Source of the DNA: RYN-230 sp036497945
GTDB taxonomy: Bacteria; Actinomycetota; Actinomycetes; Streptosporangiales; Streptosporangiaceae
Direction of reading: 5' to 3'
Assembly: GCA_036497945.1 (NCBI GenBank)
Contig: DASXIN010000086.1
Location: 1 to 64,000, forward strand
Length of the DNA stretch: 64,000 bases
The position numbers and the translations under genes are program-made. A model generated the notes under the pieces. The model was not told the DNA's origin. It did not search any database and worked only from the letters and a program-made list of their open reading frames with translations. Shown piece by piece: positions 16,399-25,030 of the stretch. Position 1 is the stretch's first letter. Every line of letters starts with the position of its first letter.

Positions 16399-17032
16399 CG
16401 TGGGCACCGACCTCAAGGAGGTGCTGATCCCAGCCGGGCGGTTGCAGGCCCGGGTGACCGAGCTGGCCGCGGAGATCGACCGGGATTACGCCGGGCGCGA
16501 ACTACTGCTCGTCGGGGTGCTCAAGGGCGCCGTCATGATCATGGCCGACCTGGCCCGGGCCATGCATCTGCCGGTGCAGATGGACTGGATGGCGGTCTCC
16601 TCGTACGGATCGGGCACCCGGTCGTCCGGGGTGGTCCGCATCCTCAAGGACCTGGACACCGACATCACCGGCAAGGACGTGCTGGTCGTGGAGGACATCG
16701 TGGACTCCGGCCTCACCCTGTCCTGGCTGGTCGGCAACCTGCGGTCGCGCGGGCCGGCCTCGGTGCAGGTGTGCGTGATGCTGCGCAAACCGGCCGCCGC
16801 GAGGATGGACGTGGACGTGGCCTACACCGGTTTCGACATCGAGAACGAGTTCGTCATCGGCTACGGCCTGGACTACGCCGAGCAGTACCGCAATCTGCCC
16901 TTCATCGGGACGCTGGCCCCACATGTGTACAAGGACGACGAGCCGCCAGATGCTGGTCATCACGCTGCCGACGCGGCAGCCGATCCCGGGCCCGCCGGAG
17001 AAGGGAACAGGATCAGCGATCAGGAGCGTTGA
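16385..17032 (+). CDS. hpt: Hypoxanthine-guanine phosphoribosyltransferase
   Basis: 215 aa from GTG 16385 with GGAGG upstream. It carries the PRTase signature V-L-V-V-E-D-I-V-D-S-G-L-T-L for PRPP binding and the flexible-loop S-S-Y-G-S-G-T. The C-terminal R-N-L-P-F-I-G-T-L is the usual HGPRT purine site. Its role is purine salvage. A tail of about 30 residues rich in Ala/Asp/Gly extends past the usual end of about 185 aa. The tilS-hpt-ftsH order is widely conserved. Confidence 0.95.
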   Translation: MDASDVGTDLKEVLIPAGRLQARVTELAAEIDRDYAGRELLLVGVLKGAVMIMADLARAMHLPVQMDWMAVSSYGSGTRSSGVVRILKDLDTDITGKDVLVVEDIVDSGLTLSWLVGNLRSRGPASVQVCVMLRKPAAARMDVDVAYTGFDIENEFVIGYGLDYAEQYRNLPFIGTLAPHVYKDDEPPDAGHHAADAAADPGPAGEGNRISDQER

Positions 17033-17273
17033 CGTTGGCGAAGGCTGGCTGAGTCCCGGCGGCGCTTCCCCGACGGCATAGTCGGCCGGGGTGTACCGTC
17101 GGGTATTCACGGTGGTGCGGCCGGGAATGACAGCGCTGCCAGGTAGGGCGGCGTTGCCGGTGACAACAGGAAGCCGGGCATGCTCACTCAAGCGCAAGGC
17201 AGTTCTGCCGGGCTAGGCAGGACATGATGCTGGTCAGGAGGAACCCGCGCAGGACCGGCGGGGCCGTTCACCG

Positions 17274-19307
17274 ATGGATCTGAAGCGTTATTTCCGCGGA
17301 CCGTTCGTGGCGGTCCTAGTGATGCTGCTGGTTTTCTTCGTCGTCTACGAGTACGCCAGTTCTGGCAGCTCGTACACGCAGTCGGACACCTCCAAGGTCG
17401 TCGCGCTGATCGAGCAGGGCAAAGTCAAGTCGGCGCTGCTGATCGACAAGGAACAGACGATTCAGGTCACCACCGATTCGGGGCAGAAGCTTCAGGCCTC
17501 CTGGGTGGGCAATCAGAGCACGCAGCTTGTCCAGGAACTGCAGGCCCACCCGCCGACTCAGGGCTGGAACGTCCAGGTGCCGAAGAGCAGCTCGATCTGG
17601 GGCGTGCTGTTCGGCTGGCTGCCGTTCCTGGTGGTCATCCTGATCTTCTTCTTCATGCTGAACCAGATGCAGGGCGGCGGTTCCCGGGTGATGAACTTCG
17701 GGAAATCCAAGGCCAAGCTGATCACCAAGGACACGCCCAAGACCACTTTCGCCGATGTGGCCGGCGCGGACGAAGCGATCGAGGAACTCCAGGAGATCAA
17801 GGAGTTCCTGCAGAGCCCGGCCAAGTTCCAGGCCATCTGGGCCAAGATCCCCAAGGGCGTGCTGCTGTATGGGCCGCCTGGCACCGGTAAGACGCTGCTG
17901 GCCCGGGCGGTGGCCGGTGAGGCGGGCGTGCCGTTCTACTCCATCTCCGGCTCGGACTTCGTGGAGATGTTCGTCGGCGTCGGCGCGTCTAGGGTCCGTG
18001 ACCTGTTCGAGCAGGCCAAGGCGAACGCTCCGGCCATCGTGTTCGTGGACGAGATCGACGCGGTCGGCCGGCACCGTGGGGCGGGCTTCGGCGGTGGCCA
18101 CGACGAGCGCGAGCAGACGCTGAACCAGTTGCTGGTCGAACTGGACGGGTTCGACGTCAAGGGCGGCGTGATCGTCATCGCGGCGACCAACCGGCCGGAC
18201 ATCCTGGACCCGGCGCTGCTCCGCCCGGGCCGGTTCGACCGGCAGATCGTGGTGGCCCAGCCAGACCTGGCCGGGCGGCGCGGCATCCTCAAGGTGCACG
18301 CCCGCGGCAAGCCGTTCGCCCCGGACGTGGACCTGGACATAATCGCCCGGCGGACGGCCGGCTTCACCGGCGCCGACCTGGCCAATGTGATCAACGAAGG
18401 CGCGCTGCTCACCGCGCGGCACAACGGCACGCTGATCACCATGGCCTCGCTCGAGGAGTCCATCGACCGGGTGATGGCGGGCCCGGAGCGCAAGAGCGTC
18501 GTGCTCTCCGAGAAGGAGCGCAAGATCATCGCCTACCACGAGGGTGGGCACGCGCTGGTCGGCCACGCGCTGCCGAACGCCGACCCGGTGCACAAGATCA
18601 CGATCATTCCCCGCGGCCGCGCGCTCGGCTACACCGCGTCCGCGCCGCAGGAGGACAAGTTCCTGGTCACCCGGTCCGAGATGATGGATCAGCTGGCCAT
18701 GCTGCTGGGCGGCCGGACCGCGGAGGAACTGGTCTTCCACGAGCCGACCACCGGCGCGGCCAACGACATCGAGAAGGCCAGCTCGGTCGCCCGAGGCATG
18801 GTCACCGAGTACGGGATGAGCGAGCGGCTGGGCGCGCGCAAGTTCGGCACCGGCGACGGCGAGCCGTTCCTGGGCCGGGAGATGTCGCACACCCGGGACT
18901 ACTCCGACGAGATCGCCTCCACCATCGACGAGGAGGTCCGCCGGCTCATCGAGTCCGCGCACGACGAGGCGTGGGAGATCCTGGTCACCTACCGGGAGGT
19001 TCTCGACGACCTGGTGCTGCAGCTGATGGACAAGGAGACGCTGAGCCGGCAAGAGGTGCTGGCGATCTTCGCCCCGATCCAGAAGCGCCCGTCCCGCGGC
19101 TCCTACACCGGGTACGGCAAGCGGCTGCCGTCCGACCGGCCGCCGGTGCTGACCCCCAAGGAGCTGGCGCTGACCGCCGCGACTGAGATGAATGACCACC
19201 CGGCGGCCGGCAACGGCTCCGCGGGCGCGATCGGCGGCGGCCCGGGCTCGTCCAGCGGCCAGCAGGGTGGCCAGGGCCAGCAGGGCACACCCGGCGAAGG
19301 CCGGTGA
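17274..19307 (+). CDS. ftsH: ATP-dependent zinc metalloprotease FtsH
   Basis: 677 aa. Two membrane segments (residues 10-27 and 110-130) bracket a periplasmic-side domain. The AAA module has Walker A G-P-P-G-T-G-K-T (200-207), Walker B F-V-D-E-I-D-A (257-263) and the second region of homology A-T-N-R-P. The protease site is H422-E-G-G-H426. The C-terminus is Gly/Gln-rich and disordered. FtsH degrades misfolded membrane and regulatory proteins. The stop overlaps the folE GTG (GTGA). About 240 bp upstream hold no gene and probably the promoter. Confidence 0.97.
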   Translation: MDLKRYFRGPFVAVLVMLLVFFVVYEYASSGSSYTQSDTSKVVALIEQGKVKSALLIDKEQTIQVTTDSGQKLQASWVGNQSTQLVQELQAHPPTQGWNVQVPKSSSIWGVLFGWLPFLVVILIFFFMLNQMQGGGSRVMNFGKSKAKLITKDTPKTTFADVAGADEAIEELQEIKEFLQSPAKFQAIWAKIPKGVLLYGPPGTGKTLLARAVAGEAGVPFYSISGSDFVEMFVGVGASRVRDLFEQAKANAPAIVFVDEIDAVGRHRGAGFGGGHDEREQTLNQLLVELDGFDVKGGVIVIAATNRPDILDPALLRPGRFDRQIVVAQPDLAGRRGILKVHARGKPFAPDVDLDIIARRTAGFTGADLANVINEGALLTARHNGTLITMASLEESIDRVMAGPERKSVVLSEKERKIIAYHEGGHALVGHALPNADPVHKITIIPRGRALGYTASAPQEDKFLVTRSEMMDQLAMLLGGRTAEELVFHEPTTGAANDIEKASSVARGMVTEYGMSERLGARKFGTGDGEPFLGREMSHTRDYSDEIASTIDEEVRRLIESAHDEAWEILVTYREVLDDLVLQLMDKETLSRQEVLAIFAPIQKRPSRGSYTGYGKRLPSDRPPVLTPKELALTAATEMNDHPAAGNGSAGAIGGGPGSSSGQQGGQGQQGTPGEGR

Positions 19308-19891
19308 GCACCGACTTCGACGGGCCGCGCATCGAACGAGCGGTGCGAGAGATCCTGCTCGCCATCGGGGAGGACCCGGAGCGCGATGGGCTCCGGGACA
19401 CCCCGGCCCGGGTGGCGCGGGCCTTCACCGAGCAGTTCTCCGGGCTGGGTCAGCGTCCGGAGGACGTGCTGACCACTGTCTTCGACGCGGATCACGATGA
19501 ACTGGTGCTGGTCCGCGACATCGAGGTGTACAGCACGTGTGAGCACCATTTGGTACCGTTTTTTGGTGCGGCCCATGTCGGCTATATACCAAATGAAAAG
19601 GGTCAGATTACCGGGCTGTCGAAGCTGGCCAGGCTGGTCGATGTTTATGCGCGCCGACCGCAGGTACAGGAACGGATGACCAGCCAGATCGCGGACGGCC
19701 TGATGAACGTCCTGGAGCCGCGCGGCGTTCTGGTGGTGATAGAGGCTGAGCATCTGTGCATGTCCATGCGCGGCGTGCGCAAGCCTGGGGCCAAGACCGT
19801 CACCTCGGCGGTCCGCGGGATCATCCGCGACAGCGATCGGACCAGGATGGAAGCCATGAGTCTCCTATTTGGGCGGCGCGCCAGCGGGTAA
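19304..19891 (+). CDS. folE: GTP cyclohydrolase I
   Basis: 195 aa from GTG 19304, overlapping ftsH by four bases. It has the GCH-I signatures: R-D-I-E-V-Y-S-T-C-E-H-H-L-V-P-F with the zinc Cys/His ligands, the L-S-K-L-A-R segment, and L-C-M-S-M-R-G-V-R-K-P-G. It converts GTP to dihydroneopterin triphosphate, the first step of folate synthesis. A short A+T-rich patch inside the gene (19555-19610) has codon use unlike the flanks but encodes conserved residues. Confidence 0.97.
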   Translation: MSTDFDGPRIERAVREILLAIGEDPERDGLRDTPARVARAFTEQFSGLGQRPEDVLTTVFDADHDELVLVRDIEVYSTCEHHLVPFFGAAHVGYIPNEKGQITGLSKLARLVDVYARRPQVQERMTSQIADGLMNVLEPRGVLVVIEAEHLCMSMRGVRKPGAKTVTSAVRGIIRDSDRTRMEAMSLLFGRRASG

Positions 19892-19935
19892 CGTTCCCCT
19901 TGTGCGGAATGCCCGCAGTACGCAGGACCCATGAG

Positions 19936-19941
19936 TACGCT
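19936..19941 (+). promoter_or_regulatory. Predicted -10 element of a leaderless promoter (lysyltransferase gene)
   Basis: TACGCT lies eight bases before the GTG at 19950 in the 58-bp gap after folE, with no clear ribosome site. This suggests the lysyltransferase gene has its own start of transcription inside the folate cluster. Confidence 0.4.
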
Positions 19942-19949
19942 AGTGGTCC

Positions 19950-22013
19950 GTGATTCAGGGCGTGACCCGGATGTCTGAAGCAGAAGAAAAGCCGTCGAGT
20001 GAGGGCGAACCGGCAAATAACGCCGCTTCGCCCCCTCACGTATCCCAGCAGGTGGTCCGGCCGCCGGACCGCCGGACTCAGCACACCTGGGTACCGGTGG
20101 CGGCGGGCTGGCTCTGCCTGCTGATCGGGCTGGCCGACATCGTCCAGGTGGTCCGCCCCAGCCTGTACACGTACACGCATCTGCACAAGATCCACGCCTT
20201 CCTGCCCGGCACGCTGACCAACGTCGCGCACACCCTGTCGGTCATCATCGGCCTGCTGCTGCTGATGCTGTCGCACGGCCTGCGGCGCCGGAAGCGCCGC
20301 GCCTGGGAAGCGGTGACCCTGATTCTCGCGGCCAGCGTGGTGGTGCACCTGATCCACCCGCGGCACGACCGGGTCATCACCGCGGTCGTGTCGGCCATCC
20401 TGCTGGCCGCCCTGCTCTACTTCCGCAAGGAGTTCTACGCGGTCGGCGACCCGCGGACCCGGTGGCGGGCGCTGTGGGTGTTCTGCGGGCTGGTCGTGGC
20501 CGACATCATCATCGGTCTGACCTACATGCTGCTGGCCAAGGGCCTGGCCGAGAACTACTCGCTGTGGCAGCGGACCGTGCACGTGGTCTACGGCCTGGTT
20601 GGCGTGTCCGGGCCGGTCCGGTTCGTGCCTGATTCGCGCGGTGACCTGTTCGTCCTGCTGACCAGTGGCCTCGGCTTGTTCACCCTGCTCGTCACCGTCT
20701 ACCTGTTCTTCCGGCCGGCTCGGCCCGCGGGCCGGCCCGGCCAGCCAGACGCGCAGCGGGTCCGGGACCTGCTGTGCAAGCAGGGCTACCGGGACTCGCT
20801 CGGCTACTTCACGCTGCGCAGCGACAAGAGCGTCATCTGGTCACCGACCGGCAAGTCGTGCATCGGCTACCGGGTGGTGTCCGGGGTGATGCTGGCCGGC
20901 GGTGACCCGTTGGGCGACCCGGAGGCCTGGCCGGGTGCCATCCACGCGTTCCTGGACGAGGCGTCCCGGCATGCCTGGGTGCCGGCCGTGATGGGCTGCG
21001 GCGAGCAGGCCGCCGAGGTGTGGTGCCGGGAAGGCGGCCTGACCGCGCTCGAACTTGGTGACGAGGCCATCGTGGAGGTGGCCGAGTTCAGCCTCAAGGG
21101 CCGATCCATGCGCAACGTCCGGCAGATGGTGAACCGGGTGGAGCGCAGCGGCTACACGACCCAGGTACGCCGGGTGCGGGACATCCCGCCTGCGGAGATC
21201 GCTCTGTTCGCCCGGCAGGCCGGGTCGTGGCGGGGCAACCCGACCGAGCGCGGCTTCTCGATGGCCCTGGGCCGGATGGGCGCGCCCGGCGACGACGACT
21301 GCGTGATCGCCACCGCGCACGAGAACGGCGTGCTGCGGGCGATCCTGCACTTCGTGCCGTGGGGCCCGGACGGGCTATCGCTGGACCTGATGCGCCGGGA
21401 CCGGTCCGCGCAGCCCGGGGTGAACGACTTCCTCATCGTGGCGGCCATCAACGCGGCCGGCGAACTCGGGGTCAAGCGCATCTCACTGAACTTCGCGGTG
21501 TTCCGCGCCGCACTGGAGCGCGGCGAGCGGATCGGCGCCGGGCCGGTGCTGCGGGCCTGGCGGGGCATCCTGCTGTTCGCCTCGCGCTGGTTCCAGATCG
21601 AGTCGCTGTACAAGTTCAACGCCAAATTCGCGCCGGTGTGGGTGCCCCGGTTCTTCGTCTGGCCGGGCACTAGGGACACGCCGCGGGTGGCGCTCGCCGC
21701 GCTGGAGGCCGAGGCGTTCCTGGTCTGGCCGAAGCTGGAGGTGCACCGGCTGTTCCGGCGGCTGGGGCTGGGCAAGGCGCAGCGTCGGCTGATGACCGCA
21801 CCGGCCCGCCCCGCCGCGCCCATCTCGCGGCCGCCCGCTGCGGCGTCCACGGCCGACGATGTTGCGGCGGCTGACGGTGAACTCGAGCGGCCGACCGTGA
21901 CTGAGGCCAACCCGGACGACGGCGGCCCCGATGAGTCTGGCCCGGCTGAATCTGCCCCCGTTGGCGCCAGCCGGGTCGAGGCCACCTCGGCCGACAAGCG
22001 GCTCGGCAGCTAA
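19950..22013 (+). CDS. Lysyl-phosphatidylglycerol synthase-like membrane protein (MprF/LysX N-terminal type, DUF2156)
   Basis: 687 aa from GTG 19950; an ATG at 19971 is an alternative. Six or seven membrane segments fill residues 47-255, including L-S-V-I-I-G-L-L-L-L-M-L and L-L-T-S-G-L-G-L-F-T-L-L-V-T-V. The cytosolic DUF2156 double-GNAT domain spans about 265-600, with S-L-K-G-R-S-M-R-N-V-R-Q-M-V-N-R and F-A-S-R-W-F-Q-I-E-S-L-Y-K-F-N-A-K-F-x-P. The tail is Pro/Ala/Glu-rich. The family transfers lysine from Lys-tRNA to phosphatidylglycerol, lowering membrane charge and protecting against cationic peptides. Mycobacterial LysX fuses this half to a lysyl-tRNA synthetase; here the synthetase-like partner is separate (30582-32060). 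It lies between folE and folP, which are usually adjacent. Confidence 0.85.
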   Translation: MIQGVTRMSEAEEKPSSEGEPANNAASPPHVSQQVVRPPDRRTQHTWVPVAAGWLCLLIGLADIVQVVRPSLYTYTHLHKIHAFLPGTLTNVAHTLSVIIGLLLLMLSHGLRRRKRRAWEAVTLILAASVVVHLIHPRHDRVITAVVSAILLAALLYFRKEFYAVGDPRTRWRALWVFCGLVVADIIIGLTYMLLAKGLAENYSLWQRTVHVVYGLVGVSGPVRFVPDSRGDLFVLLTSGLGLFTLLVTVYLFFRPARPAGRPGQPDAQRVRDLLCKQGYRDSLGYFTLRSDKSVIWSPTGKSCIGYRVVSGVMLAGGDPLGDPEAWPGAIHAFLDEASRHAWVPAVMGCGEQAAEVWCREGGLTALELGDEAIVEVAEFSLKGRSMRNVRQMVNRVERSGYTTQVRRVRDIPPAEIALFARQAGSWRGNPTERGFSMALGRMGAPGDDDCVIATAHENGVLRAILHFVPWGPDGLSLDLMRRDRSAQPGVNDFLIVAAINAAGELGVKRISLNFAVFRAALERGERIGAGPVLRAWRGILLFASRWFQIESLYKFNAKFAPVWVPRFFVWPGTRDTPRVALAALEAEAFLVWPKLEVHRLFRRLGLGKAQRRLMTAPARPAAPISRPPAAASTADDVAAADGELERPTVTEANPDDGGPDESGPAESAPVGASRVEATSADKRLGS

Positions 22014-22082
22014 GCACAAACCAGCGCCGGCCTGGCTGCGTGGTCCTGGGCGCGGGCCGTTCCGGGCTGGTAGCGGGCCGCG

Positions 22083-22088
22083 TAGGGT
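22083..22088 (+). promoter_or_regulatory. Predicted -10 element of a leaderless promoter (folP)
   Basis: TAGGGT ends seven bases before the GTG at 22096, and no ribosome site is visible. It would give folP-folB-folK their own promoter downstream of the lysyltransferase gene. Confidence 0.45.
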
Positions 22089-22095
22089 TACCCAC

Positions 22096-23073
22096 GTGAT
22101 CAGCAATGCAGCCCGGCCGGCCGGCCCGCCTGGGCTCTCAGGACCGGGCCGCTGCCTGGTCATGGGCGTGGTGAACGTAACCCCGGATTCGTTCTCCGAC
22201 GGAGGCCAGTGGTTCGGCGCGGACGCCGCCATCGCACACGGCGTGGAACTCGCCGCCCAGGGCGCGGACATCGTGGACGTGGGGGGCGAGTCGACCCGTC
22301 CCGGCGCGCAACGGATCACCGCCGAGGAGGAGTTGCGCCGGGTCCGGCCGGTGATCGACGGCCTGGTCGCGGCCGGCCTACCGGTCAGCGTGGACACGAT
22401 GCGGGCCGAGGTCGCCGAGCGGGCCGTGCGGGCCGGTGCCCGGCTGGTCAACGACGTGAGCGGCGGCCTGGCCGATCCGGAGATGCCCCGGCTGGTCGGC
22501 GCGGCCGGGGTGCCCTATGTGGTGATGCACTGGCGCGGTCACAGCCACAGCATGGATTCGAGGGCCGTGTACCAGGACGTGGTCCGCGAGGTCAGCGAGG
22601 AGTTGTGCCGCCGGGTGGACGTGGTCACCGCGCAGGGCGTCGACCCGGCCATGATCGTGCTGGATCCGGGGCTGGGCTTCGCCAAGCGGCCAGAACATAA
22701 CTGGGCGCTGCTCACCAACCTGGACCAGATCAGCACGCTGGGCGGCCGGGCGGCGGGCTTCCCGGTGCTCATCGGCGCATCGCGCAAGCGGTTCCTGGGC
22801 CGGCTGCTGGCCGCGCCCGATGGCACCCCTCGGCCGTTCGCCGGCAGCGACGACGCCACCGTGTCGGTGACCGCGCTGGCCGCGGCGGCTGGCGCCTGGT
22901 GCGCCCGGGTGCACCAGGTGCCGGGGAACGCCGACGCGGTGCGGGTGGCGGAAGCCTGGCGGCTCGCGGCTCACCCCGACACGGCCCAGCCCGACGCGGC
23001 CCAGCCCGACGCGGCTCAGCCCGGCGCGGCGGACCTGGCGGGACACAGCCGCCCGGCCGGACCGGGCGGGTGA
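22096..23073 (+). CDS. folP: Dihydropteroate synthase
   Basis: 325 aa from GTG 22096. It has the diagnostic DHPS motifs: M-G-V-V-N-V-T-P-D-S-F-S-D-G-G, G-G-E-S-T-R-P-G, N-D-V-S-G-G, D-P-G-L-G-F-A-K and G-A-S-R-K-R-F. It condenses the pterin pyrophosphate with p-aminobenzoate and is the sulfonamide target. The C-terminus is extended by D-A-A-Q-P repeats encoded by a 15-bp tandem. The TGA is 4 bases before the folB start, so folP-folB-folK-DUF3180 form a tight operon. Confidence 0.96.
   Translation: MISNAARPAGPPGLSGPGRCLVMGVVNVTPDSFSDGGQWFGADAAIAHGVELAAQGADIVDVGGESTRPGAQRITAEEELRRVRPVIDGLVAAGLPVSVDTMRAEVAERAVRAGARLVNDVSGGLADPEMPRLVGAAGVPYVVMHWRGHSHSMDSRAVYQDVVREVSEELCRRVDVVTAQGVDPAMIVLDPGLGFAKRPEHNWALLTNLDQISTLGGRAAGFPVLIGASRKRFLGRLLAAPDGTPRPFAGSDDATVSVTALAAAAGAWCARVHQVPGNADAVRVAEAWRLAAHPDTAQPDAAQPDAAQPGAADLAGHSRPAGPGG
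22975..23034 (+). repeat. 15-bp tandem repeat in the folP 3' end
   Basis: Four units of CCCGACGCGGCCCAG (starts 22975, 22990, 23005, 23020), the last diverged, encode P-D-A-A-Q pentads. The units are in frame and lie outside the catalytic fold. Confidence 0.8.
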
Positions 23074-23077
23074 ACGG

Positions 23078-23467
23078 GTGAGCGCCGACGAGGCGGCCGC
23101 GGACCGGATCACGCTCCGCGGGCTGCGCGTCTTCGGGCATCACGGCGTGCTGGACGCCGAACGCCGGGACGGCCAGGAGTTCACCGTGGACGCGGTGCTC
23201 TGGCTGGACACCGCGCCCGCCGCGGCCCAAGACGACCTGGCCCTCACCGCGGACTACGCGGCGCTGGCCGACCGGCTCGCGGCCATCGTGGCCGGCCCGC
23301 CGGTCCAGCTCATCGAGACGCTGGCCGAACGCCTGGCCGCCGCGGCCGCCGCCGAACCGCTGGCCCGCGAAGTGGAGATTACCGTGCACAAGCCGCACGC
23401 CCCGGTCGGCTACCGCTTCCAGGACGTGGCGGTGACCATCCGCCGCCGCAGGGACCAGATCTCATGA
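23078..23467 (+). CDS. folB: Dihydroneopterin aldolase
   Basis: 129 aa from GTG 23078. It starts with the usual L-R-G-L-R-V-F-G-H-H-G-V-L strand (active-site Glu in E-R-R-D-G-Q-E-F), has L-I-E-T-L-A-E-R-L-A and ends with the V-H-K-P-H-A-P-V Lys motif. It converts 7,8-dihydroneopterin to the hydroxymethyl pterin used by FolK. It overlaps folK by four bases. Confidence 0.95.
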   Translation: MSADEAAADRITLRGLRVFGHHGVLDAERRDGQEFTVDAVLWLDTAPAAAQDDLALTADYAALADRLAAIVAGPPVQLIETLAERLAAAAAAEPLAREVEITVHKPHAPVGYRFQDVAVTIRRRRDQIS

Positions 23468-23982
23468 CGGACGGTCCCGGGCAGCACACCGTCCTGGCCG
23501 TGGGCAGCAACCTCGGCGACCGCCTGGCCACCCTGCAAGGCGGCCTAACGGTCCTGCTCAACGAGCGCGCCCTGACCCTGATCGCCCTCTCACCGGTCTA
23601 CGAGACGGTCCCGGTGGGCGGACCGCCGCAGCCGGAGTACCTCAACGCCGTGCTCGTCGCGCGGACCGCCCTCACCCCGATGGCCCTGCTGCTCCGGTGC
23701 CAGCACGCTGAGCAGGCGTTCCACCGGACCAGGACACAGGTCTGGGGACCGCGGACGCTGGATGTCGACATCATCGTTTACGGTGACCTGGTGAGTGACG
23801 ATCCGGTGCTGACCCTGCCGCACCCGCGGGCCCGGGAGCGCGCCTTCGTCCTGGCCCCGTGGCTCGATGCCGAACCCGACGCCGAGCTCCCCGGCCAGGG
23901 CCGTGTGTCCGACCTGCTGGCCACGGTCGGCCGGGCCGGCGTCCGGCGGCGAGACGACGTCATGCTGCGGCCGCCGTCATGA
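23464..23982 (+). CDS. folK: 2-amino-4-hydroxy-6-hydroxymethyldihydropteridine diphosphokinase
   Basis: 172 aa from ATG 23464. HPPK motifs: G-S-N-L-G-D-R near the N-terminus, S-P-V-Y-E-T-x-P-V-G, and W-G-P-R-T-L-D-V-D-I-I, which supplies the two Mg-binding aspartates, then P-H-P-R-A-R-E-R-A-F-V-L. It pyrophosphorylates the pterin for FolP. The stop overlaps the next ATG (ATGA). Confidence 0.96.
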   Translation: MTDGPGQHTVLAVGSNLGDRLATLQGGLTVLLNERALTLIALSPVYETVPVGGPPQPEYLNAVLVARTALTPMALLLRCQHAEQAFHRTRTQVWGPRTLDVDIIVYGDLVSDDPVLTLPHPRARERAFVLAPWLDAEPDAELPGQGRVSDLLATVGRAGVRRRDDVMLRPPS

Positions 23983-24452
23983 CCCCAACCCGGCTCTGGG
24001 TGCTGGCGGTCATCGCGGCCGTCTGTGCGCTGCTGGCCTGGCTGGTGCTCCGCGAGGTGTACTCCTCGCTGCCGCCACTGCCCTGGACGGCGGCGGTGGC
24101 CATGGTGCTGCTCGGGGTGGCCGAGGCGCTCAGCGGCCGGAACCTGCGGGCCAGGATCCGCGGCGGCCGCGGGCTGAAGCCGGTCGCCCCGCTGGCCGCG
24201 GTCCGGATGGCCGCGCTGGGCAAGGCCAGCTCGCATGCCGCCGCGGTGATCGGCGGCCTGGCCCTCGGGTTCCTCATCTACCTGACCAGTTCGCTGAGCA
24301 AGTCGGTGCCGCGCAACGACGCGTTCGCGGCCGGCGGCACCGTCCTGGCCGCGATCGTGCTGCTGCTTGGCGCGCTCTACCTGGAGAACAGCTGCCGGGT
24401 GCCGACCGACGACGAGCACGACAACGAGCCAACCGAGACCCGCCGCAGCTAA
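23979..24452 (+). CDS. DUF3180 membrane protein
   Basis: 157 aa from ATG 23979. Four hydrophobic helices: L-W-V-L-A-V-I-A-A-V-C-A-L-L-A-W-L, W-T-A-A-V-A-M-V-L-L-G-V, A-A-V-I-G-G-L-A-L-G-F-L and T-V-L-A-A-I-V-L-L-L-G-A-L-Y-L. A conserved R-M-A-A-L-G-K-A-S-S-H motif lies between TM2 and TM3. It is the standard fourth gene of the actinobacterial folate operon (Rv3605c); its function is unknown. Confidence 0.88.
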   Translation: MTPTRLWVLAVIAAVCALLAWLVLREVYSSLPPLPWTAAVAMVLLGVAEALSGRNLRARIRGGRGLKPVAPLAAVRMAALGKASSHAAAVIGGLALGFLIYLTSSLSKSVPRNDAFAAGGTVLAAIVLLLGALYLENSCRVPTDDEHDNEPTETRRS

Positions 24453-24461
24453 CCCAGCCGG

Positions 24462-24674
24462 TCAGCAGGACCGGAGGAACTCCTCGCGGCGGATCGCGTC
24501 GCGCAGATCGACCGCGTCCTCGCCGCGGACCAGTACCGGCGGGGAGGTATCCCGGCGCCGCGCATAGACCAGCCCGCTGATGCCCCGCCAGACATGCCAG
24601 TCCGGCAGTTCGGCGCCGTACGGCCACCAGGCCGGCACCCCATCAGCCAGGTCGTCAGCTTCGCTCTCAGCCAT
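24462..24674 (-). CDS. Small hypothetical protein divergent from a GntR regulator
   Basis: 70 aa if it starts at ATG 24674; an upstream in-frame ATG at 24701 would add 9 residues. It has a recognisable W-x-V-W-R-G-I-S-G-L-V-Y-A-R-R-R-D-T-S-P-P-x-L-V-R-G-E core and is acidic at the N-terminus. I recall similar small proteins beside GntR genes in other actinomycetes, but their function is not known to me. No ribosome site is visible. It is convergent with DUF3180, with a 9-bp gap. Confidence 0.6.
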   Translation of the reverse strand: MAESEADDLADGVPAWWPYGAELPDWHVWRGISGLVYARRRDTSPPVLVRGEDAVDLRDAIRREEFLRSC

Positions 24675-24682
24675 GACAGCAT

Positions 24683-24700
24683 TGTAGAGCATGTAGAGCA
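24683..24700. promoter_or_regulatory. Two head-to-tail TGTAGAGCA repeats, possible GntR operator
   Basis: TGTAGAGCA occurs twice without a gap in the spacer between the small protein and the divergent GntR gene. The patch is A+T-rich relative to the genome. Its position suits an operator controlling one or both genes. Confidence 0.45.
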
Positions 24701-24752
24701 CTAAGAGCTAGCAGAAGTTTAGACTGCTCGCGGTGGTGCATACCTTGATCAT

Positions 24753-25019
24753 GTGGGTGTGTCCCCGGTCGATCCGCTGGCCGCCGACTTCGCGTACGTG
24801 CAAGTCGCGGACAATATTCAGGTGCGCATCGAGGCCGGCGAGATCACCCACCGGCTGCCGTCCGAGCGGGACCTGGCCGAGGAGTACGGCGTCGCCTACC
24901 AGACCGTGCGGCACGCCATGAAGCTGCTCCGGGAACGCGGGCTGATCATCACCCGGCAGGGCCGCGGCACGTTCGTCGCTGGCGCCCGCAGCGTACGCCC
25001 CGACGACCCCGAGAACTGA
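24753..25019 (+). CDS. Minimal GntR-family transcriptional regulator
   Basis: 88 aa from GTG 24753. Essentially only the winged HTH is present: Y-V-Q-V-A-D-N-I-Q-V-R-I-E-A-G-E-I-T, L-P-S-E-R-D-L-A-E-E-Y-G-V-A-Y-Q-T-V-R and R-Q-G-R-G-T-F-V. No effector-binding domain follows, which is typical of the short YtrA-like or orphan GntR proteins of actinomycetes. It is divergent from the 70-aa protein. Confidence 0.85.
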   Translation: MGVSPVDPLAADFAYVQVADNIQVRIEAGEITHRLPSERDLAEEYGVAYQTVRHAMKLLRERGLIITRQGRGTFVAGARSVRPDDPEN

Positions 25020-25030
25020 CCGTCCGGCCG

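Noticed and set aside
17316..19199. Long open frame antisense to ftsH (627 codons)
   Set aside because: It has no family motifs or ribosome site. Long antisense frames are expected in DNA this GC-rich, and the sense strand encodes a complete FtsH.
19555..19610. A+T-rich patch in folE as evidence of transfer
   Set aside because: It encodes invariant GCH-I residues and the rest of the gene fits the genome; local codon choice alone is not enough.
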